Assembly (NCBI GenBank): GCA_021796315.1 | Contig: JAJYOH010000147.1 | Location: 1 to 11,056 of the forward strand | Reading direction: 5' to 3' | Source: Chloroflexota bacterium | Lineage (GTDB): Bacteria > Chloroflexota > Anaerolineae > Anaerolineales > Villigracilaceae | Length of the DNA stretch: 11,056 nt | Part shown: positions 4,831-10,674 of the stretch, one piece after another | Layout of the letters: each line of letters starts with the position of its first letter | How positions within the stretch are numbered: position 1 is the first letter of the stretch | Translations under genes and position numbers: made by a program | The notes under the pieces: generated by a model | What the model was told of the DNA's origin: nothing | Database searches by the model: none | The model's input: only the letters and a program-made list of their open reading frames with translations

Positions 4831-5053
4831 TACGGCCATTGTGGACCATTGGGACATCCGGTGGAACGGCGTGAAAGTGAGCGAGGCGCCGAACTATCGG
4901 GAGGCGTCGCGCAAGGTGGCCAAACTTGGCGCGCAGAACCCAGGCCGAGGCTACTCGATAAAGCCAGTACTCCAAGTACAGGAACGAGTACCAGTACTCC
5001 AGGTACAGGAACGAGTACCAGTGCTCCAGGAGCAGGAAAAGGAGCAATCATGA
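4823..5053 (+). CDS. small hypothetical protein with a repeat-built C-terminus
   Basis: This 76-aa protein has two parts. Residues 1-50 (MSDTAIVDHWDIRWNGVKVS, then a SRKVAKLGAQNPGRGYSIKP helix-strand) look like a compact strand-helix-strand domain. Residues 50-76 are two copies of VLQVQERVP plus a degenerate third, encoded by a 27-bp tandem repeat at 4964-5044. The tail is probably a repeat-expansion extension, not an ancient domain, because a related DNA repeat occurs out of frame in another gene. GGAGG (4812-4816) is 6 bases before the ATG. Its stop overlaps the next start (ATGA). The function is unknown. Confidence 0.6.
   Translation: MSDTAIVDHWDIRWNGVKVSEAPNYREASRKVAKLGAQNPGRGYSIKPVLQVQERVPVLQVQERVPVLQEQEKEQS
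4964..5044 (+). repeat. 27-bp tandem repeat, three units
   Basis: The units are 4964-4990, 4991-5017 and 5018-5044. The first two differ at one base and the third is degenerate. Each contains GTACTC and GAGTAC as inverted hexamers around about 13 bp, so each can form a small hairpin. The length is a multiple of three, so the reading frame of the host gene is kept. A further copy of the unit is at 7417-7444. Confidence 0.85.
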
Positions 5054-5250
5054 CGCAGACCAACTTCCAGCAGACCGACCGCTACGAATGGATGATGTCG
5101 TACTGCCCGCAGGATCCCGACCTGGTTGGTCAGAAGTTCCGGGCAGTGGATTTGCAATATGGAGACTGGCCTGAGGAGACAAAGTTTGTTAACGTCCGCA
5201 CGGGCATAGTGAAGGTATGGCGCGATGGACGCGCAGTGGAGATCAAATGA
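5050..5250 (+). CDS. small hypothetical protein, 66 aa
   Basis: A soluble 66-aa protein with several aromatic residues (RYEWMMSYCPQDPDL, FRAVDLQYGDWPEE) and a strand-rich second half ending FVNVRTGIVKVWRDGRAVEI. The layout is compatible with a small beta barrel or beta-sandwich, but no family was recognised. GGAG at 5041-5044 is 5 bases before the ATG. It is coupled on both sides by ATGA overlaps, so it is made together with the 76-aa and the five-helix membrane proteins. Confidence 0.6.
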   Translation: MTQTNFQQTDRYEWMMSYCPQDPDLVGQKFRAVDLQYGDWPEETKFVNVRTGIVKVWRDGRAVEIK

Positions 5251-5795
5251 CGGCAATCATCAGCAATCTTATGGAACTAATTGCCAGGTTCTTTCAGATA
5301 CTGGTTCAGTTTCTGATCGTCCTGCTGCTTGGCCTGGTCGTGGCGATCCTCTTTATCCTGCCCTGGCTGCTGCGGATCGCGGCCATCCTGTTGTGGACGA
5401 TCGGCAGCTATGCCGCCATGAGCGCTGTGCAAAACATTTATTCGCCCTACTCCTCGACCGGCGAAGTAATTGCCTTGAAATCCGCAGTGATTCTCGTCGC
5501 GATCTCCATCGTGATGCTGGCGATGCTGTCCAGCCGCAATCATGTATGGGGAAGCATGGCCGTCAGCGGCATCCTGACCTATGGGCTTTCCTACGGAGCG
5601 AAGCTGTTGATCGCAACCTGGGCATACGCAGATCTTTTCTTCCGCGTCCTGCCCCCTGCCCTGCTTGCAGTCGGGATGATCGTGATGACACTGCGGTTGA
5701 AGGCGATGCGGACCGGCGGACAGATTCAATTCTCTGCTTCGCCGTTTGTGTGGTTCAAATCTCTGAGAGGAGGTGATGCCCAATCCCCCAAATAA
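5247..5795 (+). CDS. five-helix membrane protein
   Basis: The 182-aa protein is strongly hydrophobic with five predicted helices (about 16-40, 41-60, 78-95, 104-125, 129-150) and a polar C-terminal tail. No family was recognised. The start at 5247 (MTAIISNLMELIARF) has GGAG 5 bases upstream and overlaps the previous stop (ATGA). An in-frame upstream ATG at 5217 lies within the preceding gene and lacks a good ribosome binding site. After it the gene chain is interrupted by a 118-bp gap holding a strong hairpin. In context it is a likely partner of the two four-helix paralogues on either side of it. Confidence 0.7.
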   Translation: MTAIISNLMELIARFFQILVQFLIVLLLGLVVAILFILPWLLRIAAILLWTIGSYAAMSAVQNIYSPYSSTGEVIALKSAVILVAISIVMLAMLSSRNHVWGSMAVSGILTYGLSYGAKLLIATWAYADLFFRVLPPALLAVGMIVMTLRLKAMRTGGQIQFSASPFVWFKSLRGGDAQSPK

Positions 5796-5807
5796 AAAAT
5801 GACGACA

Positions 5808-5848
5808 CTGCCTCGCGGGCATAGCTTGGCGGCAATCCCGCGAGACAG
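5808..5848 (+). other. hairpin in the gap between two membrane-protein genes
   Basis: CTCGCGGG (5812-5819) and CCCGCGAG (5837-5844) pair perfectly, extended by CTG (5808-5810) and CAG (5846-5848) across one mismatch. The loop is 17 nt. There is no T-run, so it is not a canonical intrinsic terminator. It may protect an mRNA end after processing or tune expression of the downstream 365-aa protein. Confidence 0.5.
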
Positions 5849-5913
5849 CATCCAAAGCGCATTGTATCACTGCTGCCTATCGAATATCGAAAATGACAAT
5901 AACGAGGTAACGC

Positions 5914-7011
5914 ATGAGCGCAAACAATTCACTTACAAACGAACTAACCGGCAACACCAATAACGGCATCGAGACCGATCACGGTGGATTGGGCTTCGGC
6001 GACCTGATCGTGCTGGTTCTCGATCTTGTGCTTCTGGTGTATACCGCCTGGCGCAGCTACGATTTCCTTACCACGACTGTCCCGGATGGCTTTCAAATGC
6101 TGGCCTTGGTCGGTCTATGGGGACTGGACATCGGCGCCGTCGCCTGGTCATTGGTGTGGATCTTCGGCTCCAGCGCACAGTATCAGGACTGGACCAGCAT
6201 GTCCTTCTTCATCATCGACCTGACCGGCGTGATCCTGACCAGTCTCACCGACTCCCTGATGTATGGACAAAAAGGCGGCGCAATGACCGGCGTCCTTACC
6301 GGCGTGGCAGTTGTGGCGATCCCGCTGATCGTGGTGTTCAATGTCGTGGCTGGTTTTATCTATCACATGACCAGCCCTGAGACGAAGGTTCGCCGCTCGG
6401 CTCGCAAGGCTTCTGCCGAGCATAAACGCAAAATGGGCGAGATCAGTGAAATGGAACGCGACCTGATCTATGCCGAACAATATCTGCTGGCGAAGCAGGA
6501 TACTCTGGACAAGGCCACCATCCTAGCCGAAATCAAGACCGCGCAGGATGCAGTTGAAAAAGCCACACGCGCGAAGCTGCGTGACCAGCTTGGCATCCAA
6601 CAAAACGCCAACACGCTCACGGCGAACGAAGCAGGCGATGACAAACTGGCGGCACTCAAATCGCACCTGGCCGATCTGAGAAGCAAACTTCTTAATAGCA
6701 GCGACGCACCGGAACCTGCCGGGCAGCCAGGCCTTCAAGCTCCCGCTCCAGAAAACCAACCGGGACCCGAATGGCTGAAATGCCGAGGCACTTTCCACGT
6801 TTGGGCTGACGCACAGTTCAGTGAACCTGCTCCCGATACGTTATGCACCTGCGGCAAGATTCGCTGGGGTGAACGGTACGGGGCTTCGACACCGGTTTCG
6901 TCTACGCCCGCTCCGTTAGATTTTAGCAATCTCAATATTCCCGTTCCTGTTGCAGGGCCTGAACCAGAGATCGTGAAAAGCAACGGCCACCATCCATCGG
7001 ACCCTCTCTAA
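5914..7011 (+). CDS. four-helix membrane protein with cytoplasmic coiled coil and Cys tail
   Basis: This is the largest operon protein in the window (365 aa). Residues 29-52, 60-84, 95-113 and 127-151 are membrane helices with the same motifs as the 117-aa protein at 4021 (LWGLDIGAVAW, FFIIDLTG). Residues 160-262 are highly charged and alanine-rich (SAEHKRKMGEISEMERDLIY and onward), a probable coiled coil. Then come a Pro/Ala linker, a small cysteine site (C290, C311, C313 with H295) that may bind metal, and a Pro-rich tail ending in GHHPSDPL. It may be a membrane scaffold that recruits cytoplasmic partners. GAGG lies 7 bases before the ATG. No family name could be given. Confidence 0.75.
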   Translation: MSANNSLTNELTGNTNNGIETDHGGLGFGDLIVLVLDLVLLVYTAWRSYDFLTTTVPDGFQMLALVGLWGLDIGAVAWSLVWIFGSSAQYQDWTSMSFFIIDLTGVILTSLTDSLMYGQKGGAMTGVLTGVAVVAIPLIVVFNVVAGFIYHMTSPETKVRRSARKASAEHKRKMGEISEMERDLIYAEQYLLAKQDTLDKATILAEIKTAQDAVEKATRAKLRDQLGIQQNANTLTANEAGDDKLAALKSHLADLRSKLLNSSDAPEPAGQPGLQAPAPENQPGPEWLKCRGTFHVWADAQFSEPAPDTLCTCGKIRWGERYGASTPVSSTPAPLDFSNLNIPVPVAGPEPEIVKSNGHHPSDPL

Positions 7012-7022
7012 GCCGGACGGCG

Positions 7023-7325
7023 ATGCGTTTCTTCCCGCTGAACCTGGACGCATGGAAACAGATCAAGATCCCCAACGCGATCCAGGTTCAGAAGCGGGGC
7101 GCCACCACCCGCCTGCCCCGGCCATCCGAGGCGCTGGCGCTGGCGCTTGGAGCGCTGGGCACGCTGAACCGCTCGTCCGGCGTGAAGACATTGAATGCAG
7201 AAATTGATGGACAACCGGTTGCGCTGGCAGTGATCGAAGGCGCGCAATCCGGCGAAGACGATGAAGGCAACACGACGCTCACAGGAGTCGAAGATGGATC
7301 GCAACACATTGAAGCAAATGCTTGA
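7023..7325 (+). CDS. hypothetical protein, 100 aa
   Basis: A soluble 100-aa protein. An N-terminal basic and aromatic part (MRFFPLNLDAWKQIKIPNAI) is followed by a helix (SEALALALGALGTLNRS) and a strand-like stretch (EIDGQPVALAVIEGAQ), and an acidic/Gly-rich tail. It starts 12 bases after the 365-aa protein's stop with a weak ribosome binding site. Its 3' end overlaps the SH3b protein gene by 32 bp. No family recognised. Confidence 0.6.
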   Translation: MRFFPLNLDAWKQIKIPNAIQVQKRGATTRLPRPSEALALALGALGTLNRSSGVKTLNAEIDGQPVALAVIEGAQSGEDDEGNTTLTGVEDGSQHIEANA

Positions 7326-7854
7326 TGAACAACGCCAACGCAGGCAGGCAGGGAGAACACCTGCACCTTCGGCAGGGAGAACGAGTCAGGTTCGTTCCTC
7401 CTCGCGTGCTTTCCATTACTCCAGGAACAGGAACGAGTACCAGTGGAGAAACTTTCTGGCGATCCTGGGCATTGTGCTGGCGAGTGTTGCGATCCTGACC
7501 GGCATGATGTTCCTGTCATCGGGGCAAAAGGGGGAGGCGTCCGTTGCTGCGGCAATCCCCTCGCCCTCCCCCGCCCCGGCTCTTACAGAAACGGCCAGCA
7601 GCATCCCTCCTGCCGGTTCTTTTACGGCTCATGTTTGCACGAATGTTCCCAACGGCTTTTTGAGCATCCGTGCACAGCCAGGTGAAGGAACGGCTGTGAA
7701 CGCATGGCTGGCCGAGGGACAGCAGGCGCAACTTGCAGTGAAGAACGGCGTCATCCTGGCTATCACCCTGGGCGATGGAAGCGTCTGGAATCAACTGGAA
7801 AAACCGGATGGCTGGGCAAATGCCCGCTATCTATGCGGTGTGGAGGAGAAATGA
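7294..7854 (+). CDS. single-pass SH3b-domain membrane protein
   Basis: The 186-aa protein has a basic cytoplasmic N-terminus (residues 1-53), one membrane helix (54-75), a Pro/Ser/Ala linker (about 84-108) and a C-terminal bacterial SH3-like domain (about 110-182). That domain contains the typical GFLSIRAQPGEGT and GWANARYL elements. C115 and C181 bracket it and could form a disulfide if it is outside the cell. SH3b domains usually bind peptidoglycan or other cell-wall ligands, so the protein may tie the operon's membrane complex to the envelope. The start at 7294 has GGAG 6 bases upstream. An 8-residue repeat (AGRTPAPS/AGRTSQVR) reflects a 12-bp direct repeat at 7347 and 7371. Confidence 0.8.
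   Translation: MDRNTLKQMLDEQRQRRQAGRTPAPSAGRTSQVRSSSRAFHYSRNRNEYQWRNFLAILGIVLASVAILTGMMFLSSGQKGEASVAAAIPSPSPAPALTETASSIPPAGSFTAHVCTNVPNGFLSIRAQPGEGTAVNAWLAEGQQAQLAVKNGVILAITLGDGSVWNQLEKPDGWANARYLCGVEEK
7417..7444 (+). repeat. dispersed copy of the 27-bp repeat unit
   Basis: Bases 7417-7444 match 4995-5022 at 27 of 28 positions. The two copies lie in unrelated genes and in different reading frames (frame offset 1 in the 76-aa gene, 0 in the SH3b gene), so the similarity is at the DNA level. It keeps the TACTC...GAGTA inverted pair. It may be a small mobile palindromic element or a protein-binding site. Confidence 0.8.
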
Positions 7855-7985
7855 ACTTTGACGTTTTGATACTGATCGTTTTTCTTGTCTGCTGGCCGCT
7901 GGCAGGCTGGTTGTTTTGGAAATGGGACATCGGCGGGTATCGCTCCGAGCGCGAGAACCGCAAAGCAAAGGCAGGGCAGAAATGA
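7851..7985 (+). CDS. 44-aa single-pass membrane peptide
   Basis: The 44-aa protein has one hydrophobic N-terminal helix (MNFDVLILIVFLVCWPLAGW) and a charged C-terminal tail (SERENRKAKAGQK). It starts in the stop of the SH3b gene (ATGA) behind GGAGGAG, and its own stop overlaps the next gene the same way. Its size, topology and coupling suggest a small subunit of the same membrane assembly. Confidence 0.6.
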   Translation: MNFDVLILIVFLVCWPLAGWLFWKWDIGGYRSERENRKAKAGQK

Positions 7986-8293
7986 ACACCAACTTCATAC
8001 GCCTGTACTTTGCGGCTTTGGGCGACTTTCGTTTCAACCCATCACTCTGCCGTACCGCAGGCTTGAAGGTTGCGGAAGCCAAATTCCTGAAAGCCCTGTT
8101 GATGGGCAAACGGGACAACCGCTGGGTTCAGCAAAATTTTGGAATGGGACTCGCCTACAACCTGATGCAGCGCGGCCTGGTGGAGAATCCGCTGGGAGAG
8201 ATCAGAGACGAACATACCAACCTTTGGCAGTTGACGGTGCGCGGGGCGGACGCGCTGGTCAGCGCGGCTGGAATTACGGAGAAGATTCAATGA
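7982..8293 (+). CDS. hypothetical protein, 103 aa (possible winged helix)
   Basis: A soluble 103-aa protein. It contains helices around KVAEAKFLKALLMGKRDNRW and GLAYNLMQRGLVENPLGEIR, then LWQLTVRGADALVSAAG. The pattern helix, helix, turn with RGLVE, then a strand pair and terminal helix resembles a winged-helix fold of the type found in small transcription regulators. That is an inference from pattern only. It is coupled on both sides by ATGA overlaps. Confidence 0.6.
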   Translation: MNTNFIRLYFAALGDFRFNPSLCRTAGLKVAEAKFLKALLMGKRDNRWVQQNFGMGLAYNLMQRGLVENPLGEIRDEHTNLWQLTVRGADALVSAAGITEKIQ

Positions 8294-8589
8294 CGCTTTA
8301 CATCAATGCCCTGACAGGGTTTCAGGTCGCCCCGCAGCCCTGGCAGAAGAAACTCAAAGCGGGCGACTACTACGAGATCGAGCCGCTGGATGGATCGGCT
8401 TTTCCGGTGATCTACGGCCTGATCCTGAAAGAGATCTGCAGCGGATACCTGTGGGTGAAGGCATACAGCATATGGTGTGTGGATGGCGAGGAAGGCTCGC
8501 TGTGCATTGTGGAACCCACCCGCAGGATCACGAAGGAAGAGTTCGATATGGCTCAAAATAATAACTGGCAAAAGGCAGAAGGAGACTGA
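8290..8589 (+). CDS. hypothetical protein, 99 aa
   Basis: A soluble 99-aa protein, predicted beta-rich: MTLYINALTGFQVAPQPWQK, then KAGDYYEIEPL, FPVIYGLILKEI, YLWVKAYSIWCVDGEEGSLC and IVEPTRRITKEEF. The regular alternation suggests a small barrel. No family recognised. The start overlaps the previous stop (ATGA). It ends 3 bases before the next gene's start codon. Confidence 0.6.
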   Translation: MTLYINALTGFQVAPQPWQKKLKAGDYYEIEPLDGSAFPVIYGLILKEICSGYLWVKAYSIWCVDGEEGSLCIVEPTRRITKEEFDMAQNNNWQKAEGD

Positions 8590-8592
8590 ACC

Positions 8593-8739
8593 ATGTATAA
8601 GTTTTGGCATGTGAACGGCGCGAATGGAGAATACGTTTTTTTGACGCCAACTGCGAAGTGTGAAACAGAAGGCGATGTACGCTCGTGGGTGGAGAAATTC
8701 CATCCCACCATCAAAATCAAAAGCGTCACTGAAGCTTAA
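8593..8739 (+). CDS. small hypothetical protein, 48 aa
   Basis: A 48-aa frame starting MYKFWHVNGANGEYVFLTPT and ending EKFHPTIKIKSVTEA. It has a good GGAG (8581-8584) 8 bases upstream of the ATG. The pattern strand, strand, helix (EGDVRSWVEKF), strand is a plausible compact fold. It is the last gene of the small-protein operon and is followed 23 bp later by the partition ATPase, so it may be cotranscribed with it. Confidence 0.6.
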   Translation: MYKFWHVNGANGEYVFLTPTAKCETEGDVRSWVEKFHPTIKIKSVTEA

Positions 8740-8762
8740 CCAGCATAAAGGAGAAATCATTC

Positions 8763-9518
8763 ATGATGAAGATCATTGCCATTGCCAACCAAAAGGGCGG
8801 CGTAGCCAAGACCACCACCGCCGTAACCATTGCCTATGTCCTGTCTGTGTTGAAACATCGCCGCGTCCTGCTTGTGGACTTTGATCCACAGGGACAATGC
8901 GCCACGTCGCTGGCAGTGAACCCTGAGCCTGGCGTGTTCAATGTGCTGGTCAATCCACGGACAGATATTCACCAGTGGATCCGGGCGAGTGGACGGGAAG
9001 GGCTTGACCTTCTGCCGGGGGAACGCACCACCGCTACCGCCCAGATTGTCATGAACGCGGAGAACCGGCCCATCGATGCGATCCGCGCGTCCCTGCGCAC
9101 ATTGGTGAAGGAATATGACTTCGCGGTACTCGACACTGCACCGAGCGTGGGCGGCATCCAGGAGCGCGCCGTTTATGCCGCGGACATGGTGTTGATCCCA
9201 ACCGCCACTGAATTCCTTTCGATGGACGGCCTCGATCAAATGATGGAAATGCTCGAAACCATGAAGAGTCACAATGGCTGGAAAGGAACCCTGTTGGGCA
9301 TCCTGCCCACTTTCCACGACGAGCATACCAACGAGAGCGCCAAATCTTTGGTGGAGTTGAACGAGAACTTCGAAGGTTACGTTTTGTCTCCCATCCACCG
9401 CGCGACGATCCTGCGCGAGTGCGCCGCCGAAGGCAAAGTCATCTTTGAAAAAGACCCCACCTGCCGTGCGGCGCGCGAATACGAGAGTCTCGGTATCGAA
9501 ATCATCAAGAAGAGTTAG
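8763..9518 (+). CDS. parA: ParA-family partition ATPase
   Basis: The 251-aa protein is a complete deviant-Walker ATPase. KGGVAKTT (residues 11-18) is the Walker A motif with the signature Lys. LLVDFDPQG (36-44) is the A' motif, and FAVLDTAPSVGG (120-131) is Walker B. It has no N-terminal helix-turn-helix, so it resembles the small Soj/type Ib class. ParA proteins bind DNA non-specifically when ATP-bound and, with a centromere-binding partner, move replicons to daughter cells. The next gene, 9 bp downstream, is the natural partner candidate. AAGGAG lies upstream with 9 bases to the first of two adjacent ATGs (8763, 8766). Confidence 0.95.
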   Translation: MMKIIAIANQKGGVAKTTTAVTIAYVLSVLKHRRVLLVDFDPQGQCATSLAVNPEPGVFNVLVNPRTDIHQWIRASGREGLDLLPGERTTATAQIVMNAENRPIDAIRASLRTLVKEYDFAVLDTAPSVGGIQERAVYAADMVLIPTATEFLSMDGLDQMMEMLETMKSHNGWKGTLLGILPTFHDEHTNESAKSLVELNENFEGYVLSPIHRATILRECAAEGKVIFEKDPTCRAAREYESLGIEIIKKS

Positions 9519-9526
9519 GAGAAACT

Positions 9527-10180
9527 ATGACCAGCCAACGGCGCAGCGCCTTCCGGCGCACACGTGAACACCAACAACCACCAACGCCTTCGCAACCTGG
9601 AGCCGTGCCGCCGCGCGAGCCGTTGACCACCATCCCCCTGACCGAGAAAAAGGGGCGCGCGGATCATCGCAAATGGGAGAAGAGTCATCCCAACAGTAGT
9701 TACTACATCCCCGACCATCTTCTCGAAGAAGCAAAGGACACGCGCACGGAGATCAACAAGATCGCCGGGGAGAATATGGCGAGCACGACGAACATCGCCA
9801 AAGTGCTGATCGAGTACGCGTTGAAACATGTGCGAAAAGGCGAAGTGACTCTTTCCGCGCAGCCCAATCCCACGCGCCGCAAGATGGCCGTGACGCTGGT
9901 GGATGCAGATGAATGGCCGAAACAGAAAAGCGAGGTCCCTCAACAACAACCTGCGAAGAAACATCATAAGGTTGATCGCGCGGGTAAGCCCTCGTATCTG
10001 AACTATCGCTGGGGCGCGGACATTGATCGCCAGATCGAAGCGCTGGCAGGCGACGCGCTATCGAAAGGGGAGGTGGCAATCTTCCTTCTGCGCTATGCGC
10101 TCACCGCGTACAACAAGGGTCGCGCCAAACTGATCGCGCATCCGATCCAGGTCAAACAACGCGTGACTCTCAGCGCGTGA
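9527..10180 (+). CDS. candidate centromere-binding partner of ParA, duplicated domain
   Basis: This is a 217-aa protein. A basic, Pro/Gln-rich N-terminus (1-45, possible ParA contact region) is followed by two related domains, residues 58-124 and 157-216, joined by a Lys/Gln-rich linker. They share YxxxxDxxLEEA/YxxxxxDxQIEA, then IEYALKHVRKGEVTLSAQP against LRYALTAYNKGRAKLIAHP, and a final +++(A)VTL. A canonical ParB (HTH plus CTPase) is not seen. The helical units resemble the compact DNA-binding type used by plasmid ParB analogues. GGAG is 5 bases before the ATG, and the ParA stop is 8 bp before. It sits directly upstream of the CGCACAG array, the likely target. Confidence 0.7.
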   Translation: MTSQRRSAFRRTREHQQPPTPSQPGAVPPREPLTTIPLTEKKGRADHRKWEKSHPNSSYYIPDHLLEEAKDTRTEINKIAGENMASTTNIAKVLIEYALKHVRKGEVTLSAQPNPTRRKMAVTLVDADEWPKQKSEVPQQQPAKKHHKVDRAGKPSYLNYRWGADIDRQIEALAGDALSKGEVAIFLLRYALTAYNKGRAKLIAHPIQVKQRVTLSA

Positions 10181-10231
10181 AAAGAGGCTGATTCGCATGA
10201 AGCCCAAAAATGAACATCAGATTTTCCCGGA

Positions 10232-10259
10232 AATTCGCCCCAATTTTTTGGGGCGAATT
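10232..10259 (+). terminator. perfect 12-bp hairpin after the partition genes
   Basis: AATTCGCCCCAA (10232-10243) and TTGGGGCGAATT (10248-10259) pair perfectly with a TTTT loop. It lies 52 bp after the ParA-partner stop. There is no downstream T-run (GCTTATC follows), so termination efficiency is uncertain. It may instead be part of the origin or partition site next to it. Confidence 0.55.
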
Positions 10260-10265
10260 GCTTAT

Positions 10266-10339
10266 CTGTGCGTCACCGCACAGTTGACGCACAGCCGCCG
10301 CACAGCCGCCGCACAGTTGACGCACAGATCGCCGCACAG
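10266..10339 (+). repeat. CGCACAG iteron-like array (centromere or origin candidate)
   Basis: Six direct copies of CGCACAG start at 10277, 10288, 10299, 10310, 10321 and 10333. Spacing is 11, 11, 11, 11, 12 bp, about one helical turn, so all copies face the same side of the DNA. An inverted copy CTGTGCG (10266-10272) forms a 7-4-7 palindrome with the first. Spacers are TTGA, CCGC, CCGC, TTGA, ATCGC. Such phased arrays are typical of iterons or parS/parC sites. Position between the ParA partner and the DnaA-domain gene fits either use. Confidence 0.8.
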
Positions 10340-10348
10340 GTTGCCTTT

Positions 10349-10441
10349 ACAGGAACGCCTGCAAGCCCCCTGAAAAAAGGATTTTGAGCCGTAGCCCGTT
10401 TTGGAAAAGTCGCCCGTCCTGGGGCTTCCTGTGAGTTTTTT
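10349..10441 (+). promoter_or_regulatory. long interrupted inverted repeat ahead of the rep-like genes
   Basis: ACAGGAA (10349-10355) and AAGCCCC (10363-10369) both match complements in the contiguous GGGGCTTCCTGT (10421-10432). The left arm is therefore split by a 7-bp insertion. The right arm is followed by GAG and TTTTTT, so the folded transcript would look like an attenuator or terminator before the gene at 10503. An AT-rich run follows (10457-10467). A regulatory or origin role is an inference. Confidence 0.4.
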
Positions 10442-10502
10442 AGAAAACCAGCATAGAAATTATTTTTAGGGCCTTTTCAGTGCCCGGAAAGAGGAGAAAA
10501 AA

Positions 10503-10670
10503 ATGATCGTTGCATCTGCCACCATCAATGCTGACCGTGCGGAGGAAATACCTGCCGCGCTCGAAGAGCTTGCGCGAAAACTGCGCGCGAGTGACTCAAC
10601 TGAAGACCGCACCATCGCGGTCATCACCGATCACACCGTCGCAACCCTGACATGGGGTGAGGAGGAATAA
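10503..10670 (+). CDS. small hypothetical protein, 55 aa, next to the DnaA-domain gene
   Basis: The 55-aa acidic protein starts MIVASATINADRAEEIPAAL and contains a helix (EELARKLRAS) and strands (RTIAVITDHTVATLTW). GAGGAG lies just upstream of the ATG. It ends 4 bp before the DnaA-domain gene, so the two are almost certainly cotranscribed and it may be an accessory or regulator of replication initiation. Function unknown. Confidence 0.65.
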   Translation: MIVASATINADRAEEIPAALEELARKLRASDSTEDRTIAVITDHTVATLTWGEEE

Positions 10671-10674
10671 GGAT

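Noticed and set aside
5775..5800. Tiny frame MPNPPNKK behind GGAGGTG at the end of the five-helix gene
   Set aside because: Only eight codons and largely inside the preceding gene. The ribosome-binding-like bases are part of its GGD codons.
5277..5870. Minus-strand frame of 197 codons opposite the five-helix protein
   Set aside because: It is His/Gln/Arg-rich, the usual mirror of a hydrophobic gene on the other strand.
10266..10339. CRISPR-like array
   Set aside because: Conserved units are only 7 bp with 4-5 bp spacers and no cas genes. Phased binding sites explain it better.
10197..10373. A 58-codon plus-strand frame starting MKPKNEHQIF with AGAGG upstream
   Set aside because: It runs through the perfect hairpin and the 11-bp repeat array, whose period is not a multiple of three. 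The composition (QLTHSRRTAAAQLTHRSPHR) looks like translated non-coding repeats.
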